DNA of 64,000 nt from Candidatus Vicinibacter affinis. Lineage in GTDB: Bacteria > Bacteroidota > Bacteroidia > Chitinophagales > Saprospiraceae. The notes below the pieces were generated by a model that saw nothing but the letters and a program-made list of their open reading frames with translations, was not told where the DNA came from and searched no databases. Made by a program: the position numbers and the translations under genes. The stretch lies in NCBI GenBank assembly GCA_016714365.1, contig JADJNH010000005.1:844501-908500 (forward strand). Reading direction: 5' to 3'. Shown here piece after piece: positions 38,130-47,653 of this stretch (positions are counted from its first letter, which is position 1; each line of letters begins with the position of its first letter).

Positions 38130-39580
38130 CTATTGGAGCGGACTTTGTGAAAGAAAGTCCGATGCAATGGCTAATGGTCTGAATATATGTCTTTTTTTTG
38201 AATGGTGCCCGCCACTTCTATGCAATATATTGCAGAGCGTTTCTATGGTTTGTATAATGTGTGAGCCCTTATTGATCATTACACATTCAGCCTGTACTGC
38301 CTGAGCCGCGTCTGTTATTTCTGATCTTGTAGCCATACCCAATTTATTTAAGTTGTCTAAAACTTGTGTAGCCCAGATAACTGGTACATGTGCAGCTTCG
38401 CAGAGCCAAAGGATTTCTTCTTGTATTTCACTCATTCTTTCGAAACCAATTTCGACGGCAAGGTCTCCTCGTGCTATCATTACCCCAAGTTTCTGATGCT
38501 TTAATCCGGTCAAAAGCAAAGCTGGAAGGTTGTGAACGGCTTCTGCAGTTTCTATTTTCAGAATTATGGCAAGTTTGTGATCTGTCGAAAGTAGTTTTTG
38601 AAGATGTATTAAATCAGCAGGTGAATTGATAAAAGAATATCCAACTAATTCTGCATGACGCCTTATGAACGGTAGACATTTGATATCGTAATCTGTTAAT
38701 GATGGCATGTTTAATTTAGAATTTGGAAAATTAATTCCTTTCTCTGCCTTAATTTGCTTTTTCTTGGCAGATATTCTCTTCACGCGTAAGAAAACTACCT
38801 CTTTTTGAATTTTTTCAACTACAGTTTCAATTGTTCCATCATCAAATAATACTGTTTCACCTTTTTTAAGCCTTTTGTGAATGTCGGGAACCGTGCATCC
38901 AACGGTATTTTTTTGATCTTCAATTCTTGATTCATCGACCAATTGGATCAAACTCCCTTCTTCGATTTTAAGTTTAACTTTAGATTTAAAAACAGTTCTT
39001 ATTTTAGGTCCTGCAAGATCCATGTATATTTTGCATGGAACACCTGTTTCGGTGCTTGCGCTTTTGATATTTTTATAATGTTTTGCCAGGTTTTCTTGTT
39101 GTCATGGGCACAATTAATTCTTGCAATATTCATTCCAGCCAGCAATAAACTTTTGGTTTTTTCATGATCGAGTCCAATTTCCGAATCGCAGGTCACCATG
39201 ATATATGGCTTACTTTGCTTGGCAGATTTGCTAAAAAGTTGCGTTGTTTTATCATTCATGGATTTTTCTGCTGATTTAGAATCCAGCAAGTGAGGGTTAT
39301 TAATTTTATCGCTTCTGAGGCATCTCAGTATTGCATGCACTTGCCCTCGTATATGACTTTCCGCACTTGCCATTGAGGACAGGCCTAAAGCATGTAATTG
39401 ATTTTGTAATTCTCTAATGTCTAAACTTCTCAAAGCCAGATAGTGTAAAAAATTACAAGCATTTATTTTATTTGAAGGATGAATTTCATCCAGAAAATTT
39501 TGATAGTGTAATTCCGCTGAAGCCATTTTTTGATCAATGTCTTCCAGCTTTGCGATGACTGAATTTAAATCGGTCTCCAT
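38130..39580 (-). pseudogene. Pyruvate-kinase-like gene broken by one frameshift
   Basis: Two overlapping frames (38999-39580 and 38130-39023) together give one protein of about 480 residues. The first has an unusual N-terminal domain (SHIRGQVHAILRCL) and KPYIMVTCDSEIG with LLAGMNIARINCAHD; the second continues with CKIYMDLAGPKIRT, KIETAEAVHNLPALLL, GVMIARGDLAVEIGFERM and VIWATQVLDNLNKLGMATR. These match the atypical pyruvate-kinase-like family that carries an N-terminal extension; the usual end (LSGE) is replaced by VMINKG. The break lies at a run of five T at 39070-39074 (five A on the coding strand); one more A would join NII to KNIKSASTETGVP in frame. Either one base is missing from the assembly or the gene is newly inactive. 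A second, normal pyruvate kinase is likely elsewhere in the genome. Confidence 0.75.
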
Positions 39581-39833
39581 GATTTCAATTTTGGGTGCTA
39601 ATATGGGGACATAAAATTGATCAAATGGCGATTATTACAGGTATAACAATAATTTAATATTGCATTGCAATATTAATGCATTAATATTCCTGGAGCGTAT
39701 TTCTCAAAAATTGGTGACTATTGTCCTTTTGAGAATATTAAAATTGAAAGTTTGTATAAAAACAAGGCATAAACACTGTCGAATGATTCACAGATTTATA
39801 ATGTATAGAGTTGAGTCTTAAGTGTCAACCAAA

Positions 39834-41558
39834 TTAATGGATCAATATTTTTTGTTGTATTGTTTTATTGGAGAAACGCAGGATTACAAAGTACCATCCC
39901 GGAATAAGAGTAAGGGGCCCAAGGCTTAATTCATTTTTTCCGGATTTTATATTGAGCTGCTTGTGATATAACTCAGTTCCATTCAAATCCATTATATGAA
40001 ATTGAGCAGCGGATTCAGTTTGCGAAACCCATTCCATTTTGAGAAAGTTGTGTGCAGGATTGGGGAAAATGATTAATGGAAAGATGTCAGAGGGGTCAAT
40101 TGCATTTACGGAAGTTTGGGAAATTTTATTCAGAAATATGTCTTCTGAGCCTTTGCTTGTGATCAACAGACTATCGGGTCCCGGATTTACATTGAGTGTA
40201 GATCCAAAAACACCTGTGGTATACACATTATATGGAGCATCCACCGCGATGGAAAATCCTATGTCACTGGCAGGACCATTCATGCCTCGGGCCCACAGAA
40301 AATTACCTTCCGGATTTAATTTAGTGATAAAAATATCGTTGTTGTTTTGATTACTGGAATACAAATTAAAAACTTGCTGACCCGGATCAAAATCAACCAA
40401 TTCCTGATAGCAACCTGTAGTATAGACATTGCCTTGTTGATCCAGACAGATTCCTAAACCCACATCGTGAGCAGGTCCACTAAATTGTTTAACCCAAACT
40501 AAATTTCCATCAGAATCCAATTTGCTGATGAATACATCACCACCAATTCCCGGAGCTGTCAACTTTAGTATGTCAGGCCCTGGATCAAAATCTGCTTCTG
40601 ATCTGAAAAATCCGGTGGTAAAAATATTTCCTGTTTGATCGATGGCCATTCCTATGGAAAAAACAATATTTTGCCCTACTGTACTTTTTGCCCAAATAAA
40701 TTCACCTTCTGCATTTAGTTTTAGCGCAAAGGCATTGCCTGCTCCGGAATCCTTCAAATTGTATATATCTGAACCTGGATTAAAATCAACCGTGTCTTTA
40801 AAATTTCCGGTCACAATGACATCGTTTTTTGAATCGGTTGTAATTGCCGCACATTGATCATCAAGTTTGCCACCTATTTTTTTTGCCCAGATGAAATTTC
40901 CATCAGCATCCAGTTTGAGTATAAATACATCGTAGCTTCCTGCAGAGGACAACGGAAAAACGTTTGCACCCGGATCAAAATCAGCTGTCCCCTGGAAATG
41001 TCCCGATACCAGGATATTTCCGGATTGGTCAATTGAGATTGATTTACCTATGTCGTCTAAATTTCCTCCGATTTGCTTCACCCAAATTAATTGTCCATCG
41101 CGATTTAATTTTGCTACAAATGCATCGCCGAATCCGGTAGAAGTTAGTTTTGAATTTGGAACACCGGATTCAAACTCTGCCATGTCTTTAAAATTTCCGG
41201 TCAAGTAAATATTTCCCATCTGATCAGTGGTAAGTTGATTGCCTCGATCTGCCTCTTTGCCTCCCATTCTTTTAGCCCATAACAATTTTCCATCCGTGTT
41301 TAATCTTGAGAGATAAATATCTTCAGATCCTGAAGAAGTAAGAAAGTTCTGATCTTCATTTGGATCAAAGTCAACCTTGCCTCTGAAGAATCCACAAGTT
41401 AACAGATCCCCCGAGGCATCGACCAAGATGCAATTGCCTGCATCGCTTCCTACATCTCCAAATTGTTTTACCCATGCAAATTGATTTGACTGACTGTTTG
41501 CATGATTGCAAAGGATTGCGCAAAGAAGTAAGACAGAATGTAGTTTGAATATTTTCAT
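39834..41558 (-). CDS. SBBP-repeat beta-propeller protein with T9SS tail
   Basis: A 574-residue secreted protein: signal peptide (LHSVLLLCAILCNHANS), then eight or so SBBP-type repeats of about 55 residues with the pattern GNIYLTGNFKDMAEFESG and DAFVAKLNRDGQLIWVKQIGG, in which an FDPG-like turn recurs (VDFDPNEDQ, ADFDPGANV, VDFNPGSDI). These build a beta-propeller. A T9SS type A tail follows (IIFPNPAHNFLKMEW, IPGWYFVILRFSNK). The probable place is the cell surface; the ligand is unknown. MITE copy 2 lies 50 bp upstream of its start. Confidence 0.88.
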   Translation of the reverse strand: MKIFKLHSVLLLCAILCNHANSQSNQFAWVKQFGDVGSDAGNCILVDASGDLLTCGFFRGKVDFDPNEDQNFLTSSGSEDIYLSRLNTDGKLLWAKRMGGKEADRGNQLTTDQMGNIYLTGNFKDMAEFESGVPNSKLTSTGFGDAFVAKLNRDGQLIWVKQIGGNLDDIGKSISIDQSGNILVSGHFQGTADFDPGANVFPLSSAGSYDVFILKLDADGNFIWAKKIGGKLDDQCAAITTDSKNDVIVTGNFKDTVDFNPGSDIYNLKDSGAGNAFALKLNAEGEFIWAKSTVGQNIVFSIGMAIDQTGNIFTTGFFRSEADFDPGPDILKLTAPGIGGDVFISKLDSDGNLVWVKQFSGPAHDVGLGICLDQQGNVYTTGCYQELVDFDPGQQVFNLYSSNQNNNDIFITKLNPEGNFLWARGMNGPASDIGFSIAVDAPYNVYTTGVFGSTLNVNPGPDSLLITSKGSEDIFLNKISQTSVNAIDPSDIFPLIIFPNPAHNFLKMEWVSQTESAAQFHIMDLNGTELYHKQLNIKSGKNELSLGPLTLIPGWYFVILRFSNKTIQQKILIH

Positions 41559-41607
41559 AATAGACGTTTATGATTGGAAAGACCCCATCAGCGATACAAA
41601 TGTTGAT

Positions 41608-41790
41608 ATAATCCCAAAATTGTCATTAGAATTCTATTACTAGTCAAAATAACTTTAAATGCAAGCCTCTTCTCGAAATTCGTGCTCAATGAAATATAAT
41701 TTCACCTCCGCGCGAATTTCTTGCGAGGAGTCTTGCCTTTGTTGCTCTTTTGCCTCTCACTACGAACTCTAATGACAATTTTGGGATAAT
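41608..41790. mobile_element. MITE-like element, copy 2 (173 bp plus exact TSD)
   Basis: The element occupies 41613-41785 and is flanked by a perfect 5-bp duplication, ATAAT at 41608-41612 and 41786-41790. Terminal inverted repeats are the same as in copy 1 (CCCAAAATTGTCATTAGA and its complement). It has no coding frame and contains the same internal inverted GAAATTCG/CGAATTTC. The exact duplication suggests this copy arrived more recently than the one at 23961. The remaining 170 bases to the obgE stop show nothing of note. Confidence 0.85.
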
Positions 41791-41961
41791 TATTGAATCA
41801 AATACCTTATGAAGATATTAAATTCCGCAAGCGGCAATGATTAAAAATGAAAGTTGACAATTGAAAAGAAAATATTGCGGGATATTTTTTATTCAAAAAA
41901 ATAATAGCTCATTCAATCTAAGCAACTCATTTAAATGAAAAGTACCGGATTAAATTTTTTA

Positions 41962-42954
41962 CTACGGATTGAGATTTTTCCAGATGAGGTCTTTCAGTTC
42001 CTCCAATCCCTGATGGGCAACCGCTGATACAAATACGCAGGGAATATTTTTTGGTAAATTGGATTGTATCAGATCTTTCCATTCCGGTTCGGCTATGTCC
42101 GTTTTAGTAATGGCCAGCAGACGGGGTTTGTCGGTGAGTTCAGGATTGAACTGATGCAATTCGTTGGAGAGGATTTCGTATTCTTTTTGAATATCCTGAC
42201 TGTCGCACGGGATCATAAAGAGCAACAAAGAATTTCGCTCGATGTGTCTGAGAAATCTTGTCCCAAGACCTTTTCCAAGATGTGCATCTTCGATGATACC
42301 CGGAATATCGGCCATGATAAAAGACCGTGAATCGCGGTATTTTACGATGCCAAGATTGGGAACCAGGGTGGTGAATGCGTAGTTGGCGATTTTTGGTTTG
42401 GCGGCAGAGAGTACGGAAAGCAAAGTAGATTTACCTGCATTCGGAAATCCAACCAATCCGACATCTGCCAACACTTTCAGTTCGAGTATTTTCCAGGCTT
42501 CTACGCCCGGTTCACCCGGCTGGGCATAATCAGGCGCTTGTTGGGTGGCAGAGGTGAAGAAGGCGTTTCCTTTTCCGCCGCGACCGCCGGAGAGCAGCAC
42601 TTTAGTTTCTCCTTCTTCTGTGATTTCGAATTCCTTTACACCTGTCTCTGCATCGATGGCTACTGTTCCCAGGGGAACATCCAGAATGATGTCTTCTCCA
42701 TCACGGCCGGTACAATTATTCTCACTCCCGTTTTGTCCATTGTCCGCATAAATGTGTTTGCGGTATTTCAGATGTATGAGTGTCCAGAGTTGGCTATTGC
42801 CCCTCAGGACAATATTGGCGCCACGTCCACCTGCACCGCCATCAGGTCCACCCTTGGGATTGTGTTTGCTGCGGAAGAAATGAACAGAACCGGCCCCACC
42901 GTTACCGGAGCGGAAACAAATTTTGACATAGTCAACGAAGTTCTGTTCAGCCAA
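41962..42954 (-). CDS. obgE: GTPase Obg/CgtA
   Basis: A 330-residue Obg GTPase that takes part in assembly of the large ribosomal subunit and in growth control. The glycine-rich Obg fold is at 1-160 (CFRSGNGGAGSVHFFR, GGPDGGAGGRGANIVL), followed by the G domain with GFPNAGKST (G1), the ADIPGIIEDAH switch (G3) and TKTD (G4). There is no C-terminal OCT domain, which is usual for short-form Obg proteins. Its start lies 32 bp after the adk stop on the same strand, so the two are very likely co-transcribed from the TACCTTTG promoter upstream of adk. Confidence 0.95.
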   Translation of the reverse strand: MAEQNFVDYVKICFRSGNGGAGSVHFFRSKHNPKGGPDGGAGGRGANIVLRGNSQLWTLIHLKYRKHIYADNGQNGSENNCTGRDGEDIILDVPLGTVAIDAETGVKEFEITEEGETKVLLSGGRGGKGNAFFTSATQQAPDYAQPGEPGVEAWKILELKVLADVGLVGFPNAGKSTLLSVLSAAKPKIANYAFTTLVPNLGIVKYRDSRSFIMADIPGIIEDAHLGKGLGTRFLRHIERNSLLLFMIPCDSQDIQKEYEILSNELHQFNPELTDKPRLLAITKTDIAEPEWKDLIQSNLPKNIPCVFVSAVAHQGLEELKDLIWKNLNP

Positions 42955-42986
42955 TTGAGTTAGGTTTTTGGATGGTGGTGATTGGT

Positions 42987-43565
42987 TTAGCAGCAGATTT
43001 CATCGAGATGGGCACTGATTTCTTCGAAGATGCTGTCGATGGTGCCTATTCCATTGATCTGATGCGACTTACCGGATTGTTGATAGTGGCCAAAAACTTC
43101 AGCAGTTTTTTGGCGATACTCATCCATTCTTTTACGGATGATGGTTTCGTCATTGTCGTCGGCTCTGCCGGAAGAGGTCCCGCGTTTAAGGATTCTTCGG
43201 ACGATTTCATCATCCGGAACTTCCAGTGCAACCAGTGCACTAATTTGTTCTCCTTTTTCGGTAAGCATATGATCCAGGGCTATTGCCTGGGCGATGGTTC
43301 TTGGAAATCCATCATAAATAAAACCATTTACGGATGGTTCGGATTCTACTTTATTGCGCAACATATCAATGGTCACTTCGTCAGGAACCAGAATCCCTTG
43401 ATTCATAAATTCCAAAGCTTTCAGTCCCAATGGCGTTTTGTTGGCAATTTCTGCTCTAAAAAGGTCTCCTGTAGAAATGTGGTAAAGGTTATACCGATCC
43501 ACCAGCTTGGCCGCTTGTGTGCCTTTGCCGGACCCCGGAGGTCCAAATAAAATTAGATGAAGCAT
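42987..43565 (-). CDS. adk: Adenylate kinase
   Basis: A 192-residue enzyme that interconverts ATP plus AMP and two ADP. It has the P-loop GPPGSGKGT at residues 8-16, the AMP-binding STGDLFR stretch, the DGFPRT motif and a short lid region (RGTSSGRADD), without the zinc-binding insert. Size is that of short-lid bacterial forms. It is the first gene of the adk-obgE pair, with an exact -7 promoter box about 90 bp upstream. The long plus-strand frame across it is a shadow. Confidence 0.96.
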   Translation of the reverse strand: MLHLILFGPPGSGKGTQAAKLVDRYNLYHISTGDLFRAEIANKTPLGLKALEFMNQGILVPDEVTIDMLRNKVESEPSVNGFIYDGFPRTIAQAIALDHMLTEKGEQISALVALEVPDDEIVRRILKRGTSSGRADDNDETIIRKRMDEYRQKTAEVFGHYQQSGKSHQINGIGTIDSIFEEISAHLDEICC

Positions 43566-43654
43566 AATCAGTCAATAAGGCAGACAGTAACTTCCGGACA
43601 TCTCCAAGCATGAATATTATCGAAGGAAGGCTGTCGTAATGGTCAAATAAACCG

Positions 43655-43662
43655 CAAAGGTA
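43655..43662 (-). promoter_or_regulatory. Bacteroidota -7 box for adk-obgE
   Basis: On the minus strand TACCTTTG matches the TAnnTTTG consensus exactly. It lies about 90 bases before the adk start, in a 117-bp gap after the NlpC/P60 gene. No TTTG -33 box could be found at the normal spacing, so confidence is moderate. Confidence 0.5.
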
Positions 43663-43682
43663 CGAAAATCTGCCTTACTGTA

Positions 43683-44231
43683 TCAGTTTAAACTGATGGA
43701 CTTTTCTCTTGGAAAGCTGTTAAGGTCCTTGGCCATTCTGATCCGTTTAAGCCAATAGTCATATTGAAGTATATTTTCTTCTACCACGCCCTGGGAGGAA
43801 GAGCTGTGGATGATCATCAATTTGTTTTTGCTGTTTTCGGTAATGATGCCAACGTGATTGATACGACCTTTGGTGCCAAAGTAGATGAGGTCTCCGGGTT
43901 TTGCGTTGTCGACTTTAATGGTCCTTCCGCATTTTGACTGATCGGCAGAACAAGAAGCCATTTGTATGCCTACTTTGTCCAGGACGTAAATCACAAAGCC
44001 GCTGCAGTCAAACCCCTTGGGATTTTTGCCACCACTTTTATATTTTTTTCCCTTTAGGCTTCTTGCGACGCTTAACACTTCATTTCGAAAACCCTTGTCC
44101 AAACTGTCCTGATTGACTTTATTTTGGCTCAGCGTATCTTTTGACGCTGAAGCACAAGATTGGAAACCCATCAACACGATGGCGAACAAGGAAATTCTTA
44201 TCAACCGGGTAAAAAATGGTACAAAATTCAT
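43683..44231 (-). CDS. NlpC/P60 family peptidoglycan endopeptidase, lipoprotein
   Basis: A 182-residue lipoprotein (signal ISLFAIVLMGFQSC, lipid-bearing Cys near 26). The C-terminal domain has the NlpC/P60 triad: catalytic Cys in GFDCSGFVIYVL, His in NHVGIITE and a third His in IIHSSSSQG. Such enzymes cut peptide cross-links in peptidoglycan, usually D-Glu to diaminopimelate bonds, and are anchored at the outer membrane. About 50 bp separate it from the nitrilase-family gene upstream on the same strand. Confidence 0.9.
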   Translation of the reverse strand: MNFVPFFTRLIRISLFAIVLMGFQSCASASKDTLSQNKVNQDSLDKGFRNEVLSVARSLKGKKYKSGGKNPKGFDCSGFVIYVLDKVGIQMASCSADQSKCGRTIKVDNAKPGDLIYFGTKGRINHVGIITENSKNKLMIIHSSSSQGVVEENILQYDYWLKRIRMAKDLNSFPREKSISLN

Positions 44232-44282
44232 ATTGGTAGCATTTTATATATTAAATAAAACGCTAATATATGATATTTTGGT

Positions 44283-45068
44283 TTATGGTTCCAAAATAAA
44301 TTTATCGCGGTCGCGGAGAAAAGGGTATGCTTTTCTAAAGGCATGTAGTTTTTCTTTGGACAGTGTAAACGTCCAGATACCTGGTTTATTGTAAGTGTCG
44401 TGGCCCAGACGGTGACCTTCATAATCCCAAACATTGGAGTCACCGCTGTAAATCATGTCGTTCCCATCGCGGCCCAGAGCATTGACACCGGCCACGAAGC
44501 ACACATTTTCTATGGCCCTGGCAGGAAGCAGTGAAGTAAAGGCCAGTCGTCTGCGCTCCGGAAATTGAGCAACCAATATCATCAGCTCAGCTTCTTCTGT
44601 GTTGCGCAACCACACCGGGAATCTGAGATCATAACAAATGAATGGCATTATTTTCCAGCTTCTGTAATTGATTAGGGTTCTGGATTTACCCGAGGTATAG
44701 AATTGACCCTCATTGGCCAGATTGAACAGGTGTGCTTTATCGTAGATCTCTATCCTGCCATCCGGATGAACAAACACGAACCGGTTGTAGTAATGGTGGT
44801 TTTCGGAAATAATCAGACTGCCACAGACGGCACAATTTCTATTCGCCGCGATGGTTTTCATCCATTGGATGGAAGGTCCATCCATCGGTTCACCCGTGCC
44901 GGTTGTATTCATGGTGAATCCGGTGGTGAACATTTCACAAAAGATGATCAGATCGGTTTCTTCCCTTAGTTCGCTCAACAAGAGAACTTCCAATTCGCGG
45001 ATGGCCTGTGGAGGATTTTCCCAAACGATGGAAGACTGTACGATGGAAATGTGTAATGAATGATGCAT
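44283..45068 (-). CDS. Nitrilase-superfamily amidase (omega-amidase-like)
   Basis: A 261-residue cytosolic hydrolase with the superfamily triad: Glu45 in IIFCEMFTTGF, Lys in IYDKAHLF and Cys in PFICYDLRFPVW. The overall pattern is that of the YafV/omega-amidase group, which hydrolyses alpha-ketoglutaramate or ketosuccinamate in glutamine-transaminase pathways including methionine salvage; the exact substrate is inferred. The frame extends 20 codons upstream through a hydrophobic stretch that crosses the predicted promoter; the ATG at 45068 gives MHHSLHISIVQSSIVW, which aligns with normal family starts. It follows tsaC on the same strand by 78 bp. Confidence 0.85.
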   Translation of the reverse strand: MHHSLHISIVQSSIVWENPPQAIRELEVLLLSELREETDLIIFCEMFTTGFTMNTTGTGEPMDGPSIQWMKTIAANRNCAVCGSLIISENHHYYNRFVFVHPDGRIEIYDKAHLFNLANEGQFYTSGKSRTLINYRSWKIMPFICYDLRFPVWLRNTEEAELMILVAQFPERRRLAFTSLLPARAIENVCFVAGVNALGRDGNDMIYSGDSNVWDYEGHRLGHDTYNKPGIWTFTLSKEKLHAFRKAYPFLRDRDKFILEP

Positions 45069-45085
45069 GACGGAGATTATAAATA

Positions 45086-45093
45086 CAAAGATA
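45086..45093 (-). promoter_or_regulatory. Bacteroidota -7 box for the amidase gene
   Basis: On the minus strand TATCTTTG fits TAnnTTTG exactly, 18 bases before the chosen ATG at 45068, which leaves a very short leader. It supports the shorter start of that gene. No clear -33 box. Confidence 0.5.
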
Positions 45094-45146
45094 AATGCTT
45101 GAGACTTATGCCGGAAGGCATAAAGCAAGGTTACAATTCTTTCGAA

Positions 45147-46136
45147 TCATAAGCTGACGTTGTGAGCCCTTTCCAAACGATCATTGATACTTTGCCCCAG
45201 ACCCTCATCGGGCATGCGTTCTGCAATGATGAGGTCCAGCTGCATCCGGTCGAGGGCATGCATGGATTCATAAATCTTCTGTGCAGCTTCTGATAGATTT
45301 CTGGATCCGGACAAGACAATGACTGCGGCGACTTCAGGTAATTCTTCTACTCTGCCAAACACCATGCAACCTATTTTCTTCCCCGGATGGTGGGCAATAC
45401 TTTGATGGACATTGTCGGTCAGCAAAAAGGGAGTGCTGGGTGAATAATGTCGCATCAACATCCCCGGAGCCTCCAGATTTTGATCATCTGCGGACTTATT
45501 CTTTACCTTGACCGGGCCGATGCATTTTTCTATCGATTCTACATCAATGGCTCCAAGCCTATATATACAGGGGCTTTGGTCAGATTCCCCTACAATCGTA
45601 GATTCCAAACCTTTCCTGCAAGGGCCACCATCTAAAATATAAGGAATCTTTCCTTCCAATTGATGGAATACATGCTCAGCTGTTGTAGGACTTATGTAGG
45701 TAAATGGGTTGGCGCTGGGTGCTGCAAGCGGAAATGGAAGGGATTTTAACAACTCAAGAGTCATCGTATGATCGGGAATTCTTACCGCCACGTAGGCTGA
45801 ACCGGCCGTAAGTTCGTAGGGTATATTTTCATTTTTTCTCAACAGCAAGGTTAAAGGGCCGGGCCAAAATTTGGCAGCCAGCGTATCAGCCCAGGCGGGC
45901 CATTCAATCACATAGGATTTTATTTGTTCGATATGCGCCGCATGGAGGATGAGCGGATTGTTGGTAGGACGGTTTTTGGTTTCGAATATCTTCCGGATGG
46001 TCTCGGGTTTCAGGGCATTGCCTGCCAGTCCGTAAACTGTTTCGGTGGGAATGGCTACGAGTTCGTCATTCTGCAGGAAATCTCTGGCGATTCCGATGTC
46101 TGTTCCTGTGGTGGTGGTAAATGGAGGATTTGTCAT
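45147..46136 (-). CDS. tsaC: Threonylcarbamoyl-AMP synthase (Sua5-type TsaC)
   Basis: A 329-residue enzyme that makes threonylcarbamoyl-AMP from threonine, bicarbonate and ATP, the first step of t6A formation at position 37 of ANN-decoding tRNAs. The YrdC domain shows LVAIPTETVYGLAGNAL, FETKNRPTNNPLILH with the conserved KxR, and LPFPLAAPSANPFTYISPTTA. A C-terminal Sua5 domain (about 210-329) begins at the APGMLMRHYSPSTPF linker, so it is the longer Sua5 form. The upstream region holds a TATCTTTA element close to the start, one base off the -7 box. Confidence 0.92.
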   Translation of the reverse strand: MTNPPFTTTTGTDIGIARDFLQNDELVAIPTETVYGLAGNALKPETIRKIFETKNRPTNNPLILHAAHIEQIKSYVIEWPAWADTLAAKFWPGPLTLLLRKNENIPYELTAGSAYVAVRIPDHTMTLELLKSLPFPLAAPSANPFTYISPTTAEHVFHQLEGKIPYILDGGPCRKGLESTIVGESDQSPCIYRLGAIDVESIEKCIGPVKVKNKSADDQNLEAPGMLMRHYSPSTPFLLTDNVHQSIAHHPGKKIGCMVFGRVEELPEVAAVIVLSGSRNLSEAAQKIYESMHALDRMQLDLIIAERMPDEGLGQSINDRLERAHNVSL

Positions 46137-46156
46137 TATTTGGAATGTAAAGATAA

Positions 46157-46348
46157 GACGTGGAAATGAGCTAATGAGAAAATGAGTTAATGAGTTAATG
46201 TGGAAATGAGTTCGTAAATTTCAAGCTAGGAAGCTCGAAATAACCAAGTTTGTTTGATGCTTCCCAGCGTCAAACTAATGAAAGCGGGTAATGGGAGAAT
46301 TAGAGAATGAGTTAATGAGAAAATGAGCTAATGAGTTAATGTGGAAAT
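46157..46348. repeat. GAGTTAAT-type repeat array, left of the IS
   Basis: Short elements such as GTGGAAATGAGTTAATGAG alternate with two conserved inverted repeats: TTTCAAGCT-AGGA-AGCTCGAAA and TTTGATGC-TTCCCA-GCGTCAAA. The same order recurs to the right of the IS. The array has frequent stops in all frames and no gene. Its end ATGTGGAAAT (46339-46348) is the left copy of the IS target duplication. Confidence 0.8.
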
Positions 46349-46374
46349 CACTGTTGTCCGGGAAAAAAATAAAA

Positions 46375-46395
46375 GGGGGCCTTATTAGAGCCCCC
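46375..46395 (+). terminator. Hairpin near the left end of the IS
   Basis: GGGGGC (46375-46380) pairs with GCCCCC (46390-46395) around a 9-base loop, followed by ATTTTGT. It lies upstream of the transposase start. In other IS4-type elements such structures block transcription or translation entering from outside, and a similar role is inferred here. Confidence 0.55.
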
Positions 46396-46436
46396 ATTTT
46401 GTAGTTATTTTTATTGTGCAAATCAAAACTACTACA

Positions 46437-47653
46437 ATGAGCAAAAGTACTTTTTTACCGGACAGCCGATCTTCAATCAGCTAATTTCTTTGATACCAAA
46501 GCATATCATAAGCAATGCCTCCCTAAAGTATAACGCAGATCGCTATTGCAAGAAGTTCATGGCCTATGATCATTTGGTTACTATGCTTTACACCAGCTTG
46601 GAAAAGTGCACCTCTATCCGAGAAGTTACTACAGGTTTACTGGCTTGTTTTCATAAACTTAACCATTTAGGTTTAAGGAATGTGCCGCGCAGAAGCACTT
46701 TGTCAGACGCCAATAGTCGTCGAAGTTCGTTATTCTTCCAAAATGTCTATCATGAACTTTATAATTATTATTATCGGAATTCCCCGGACAGCCTCGAGGA
46801 AAAAGATGTTAAAAAGAGATTGTTTTTAGTGGATTCTACAACAATTAGCTTGTTTAATGAGGTGATGAAAGGGATGGGAACGCATGCCTTCAATGGAAGA
46901 AAAAAGGGAGGTGCAAAAGCACATATGATAGTCAAGGCCGAGAACATGGTTCCCGAGTTTGTACAAATTACCGAAGCAATTAAAAACGACAAGGATATTT
47001 TTCCCTTTTTAAAGCTAGCTCCAGGAGCCATAGTGGTCTTAGATAAAGGTTATAATAGCTATGCACAATTTCATAAATGGGATCAGGAACAGGTCATATG
47101 GGTAACTAGAATGGCTGAAACAGCTTATCAAGTACTTGTTGATTCAAGGCCCTTAAGCAGTGATGAAAAATCTCTGGGCGTAATTGCTGATGACGTTGTA
47201 AACTTAGGTCGACCAAGCAATAAAAGCACACAAAGTATATGTGCCCGAAGAATTGGGTTTAAAGATTTAACCTCAGGTAAAAAATTTAACTTTATTACCA
47301 ATGACATGAAATTCAAAGCATCTACTGTGGCAAATATTTACAAACAGAGATGGCAGATTGAACTCCTATTCAAACGACTTAAACAAAATTATCCCCTTCA
47401 ATACTTTTTAGGAGATAGTGAAAATGCAATAACCATACAAATTTGGTGCGCATTAATTACGGATTTGTTACTTAACATTATTAAAAGAGTTCTAAAAAGG
47501 AACTGGTCATATTCCAATCTCAGAGGAATGATAAGACTCCATTTAATGAATTATATAAACCTAATAGATTTTTTAAATAGTCCAGAAGATTCTCTTAATA
47601 ATTACAAGGAAAAAATGTTAGAATTAGAACCTAATTTGTTCAGTTCTTCTTAA
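46437..47653 (+). pseudogene. IS4-type transposase with a frameshift in its first codons
   Basis: The long frame (from about 46490, 387 residues) lacks a normal start. The ATG at 46437 reads MSKST and then stops soon after, while the frame one base over reads FFTGQPIFNQLISLIPK, the usual N-terminal sequence of this family. One extra T in the run of six at 46451-46456 would join them. The DDE catalytic core is intact: LFLVDSTTISLF (first Asp), IVVLDKGYNSYAQF (second Asp) and YKQRWQIELLFKRLKQN (Glu). Possible readings are a loss-of-function deletion, ribosomal slippage on the T-run, or an assembly error. The ends and target duplication are perfect, so transposition was recent. Confidence 0.75.

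Noticed and set aside
38098..39167. Several plus-strand frames of 60-80 codons
   Set aside because: They are antisense to the pyruvate-kinase-like gene and show no features of real proteins.
42972..43550. A 192-codon plus-strand frame
   Set aside because: It lies exactly opposite adenylate kinase, whose motifs are unmistakable; the antisense frame has no family features.
45069..45128. Upstream extension of the amidase gene as a signal peptide
   Set aside because: The stretch is hydrophobic, but an exact -7 promoter box lies inside it and the family is cytosolic with starts at the MHHSLHISIVQ position.
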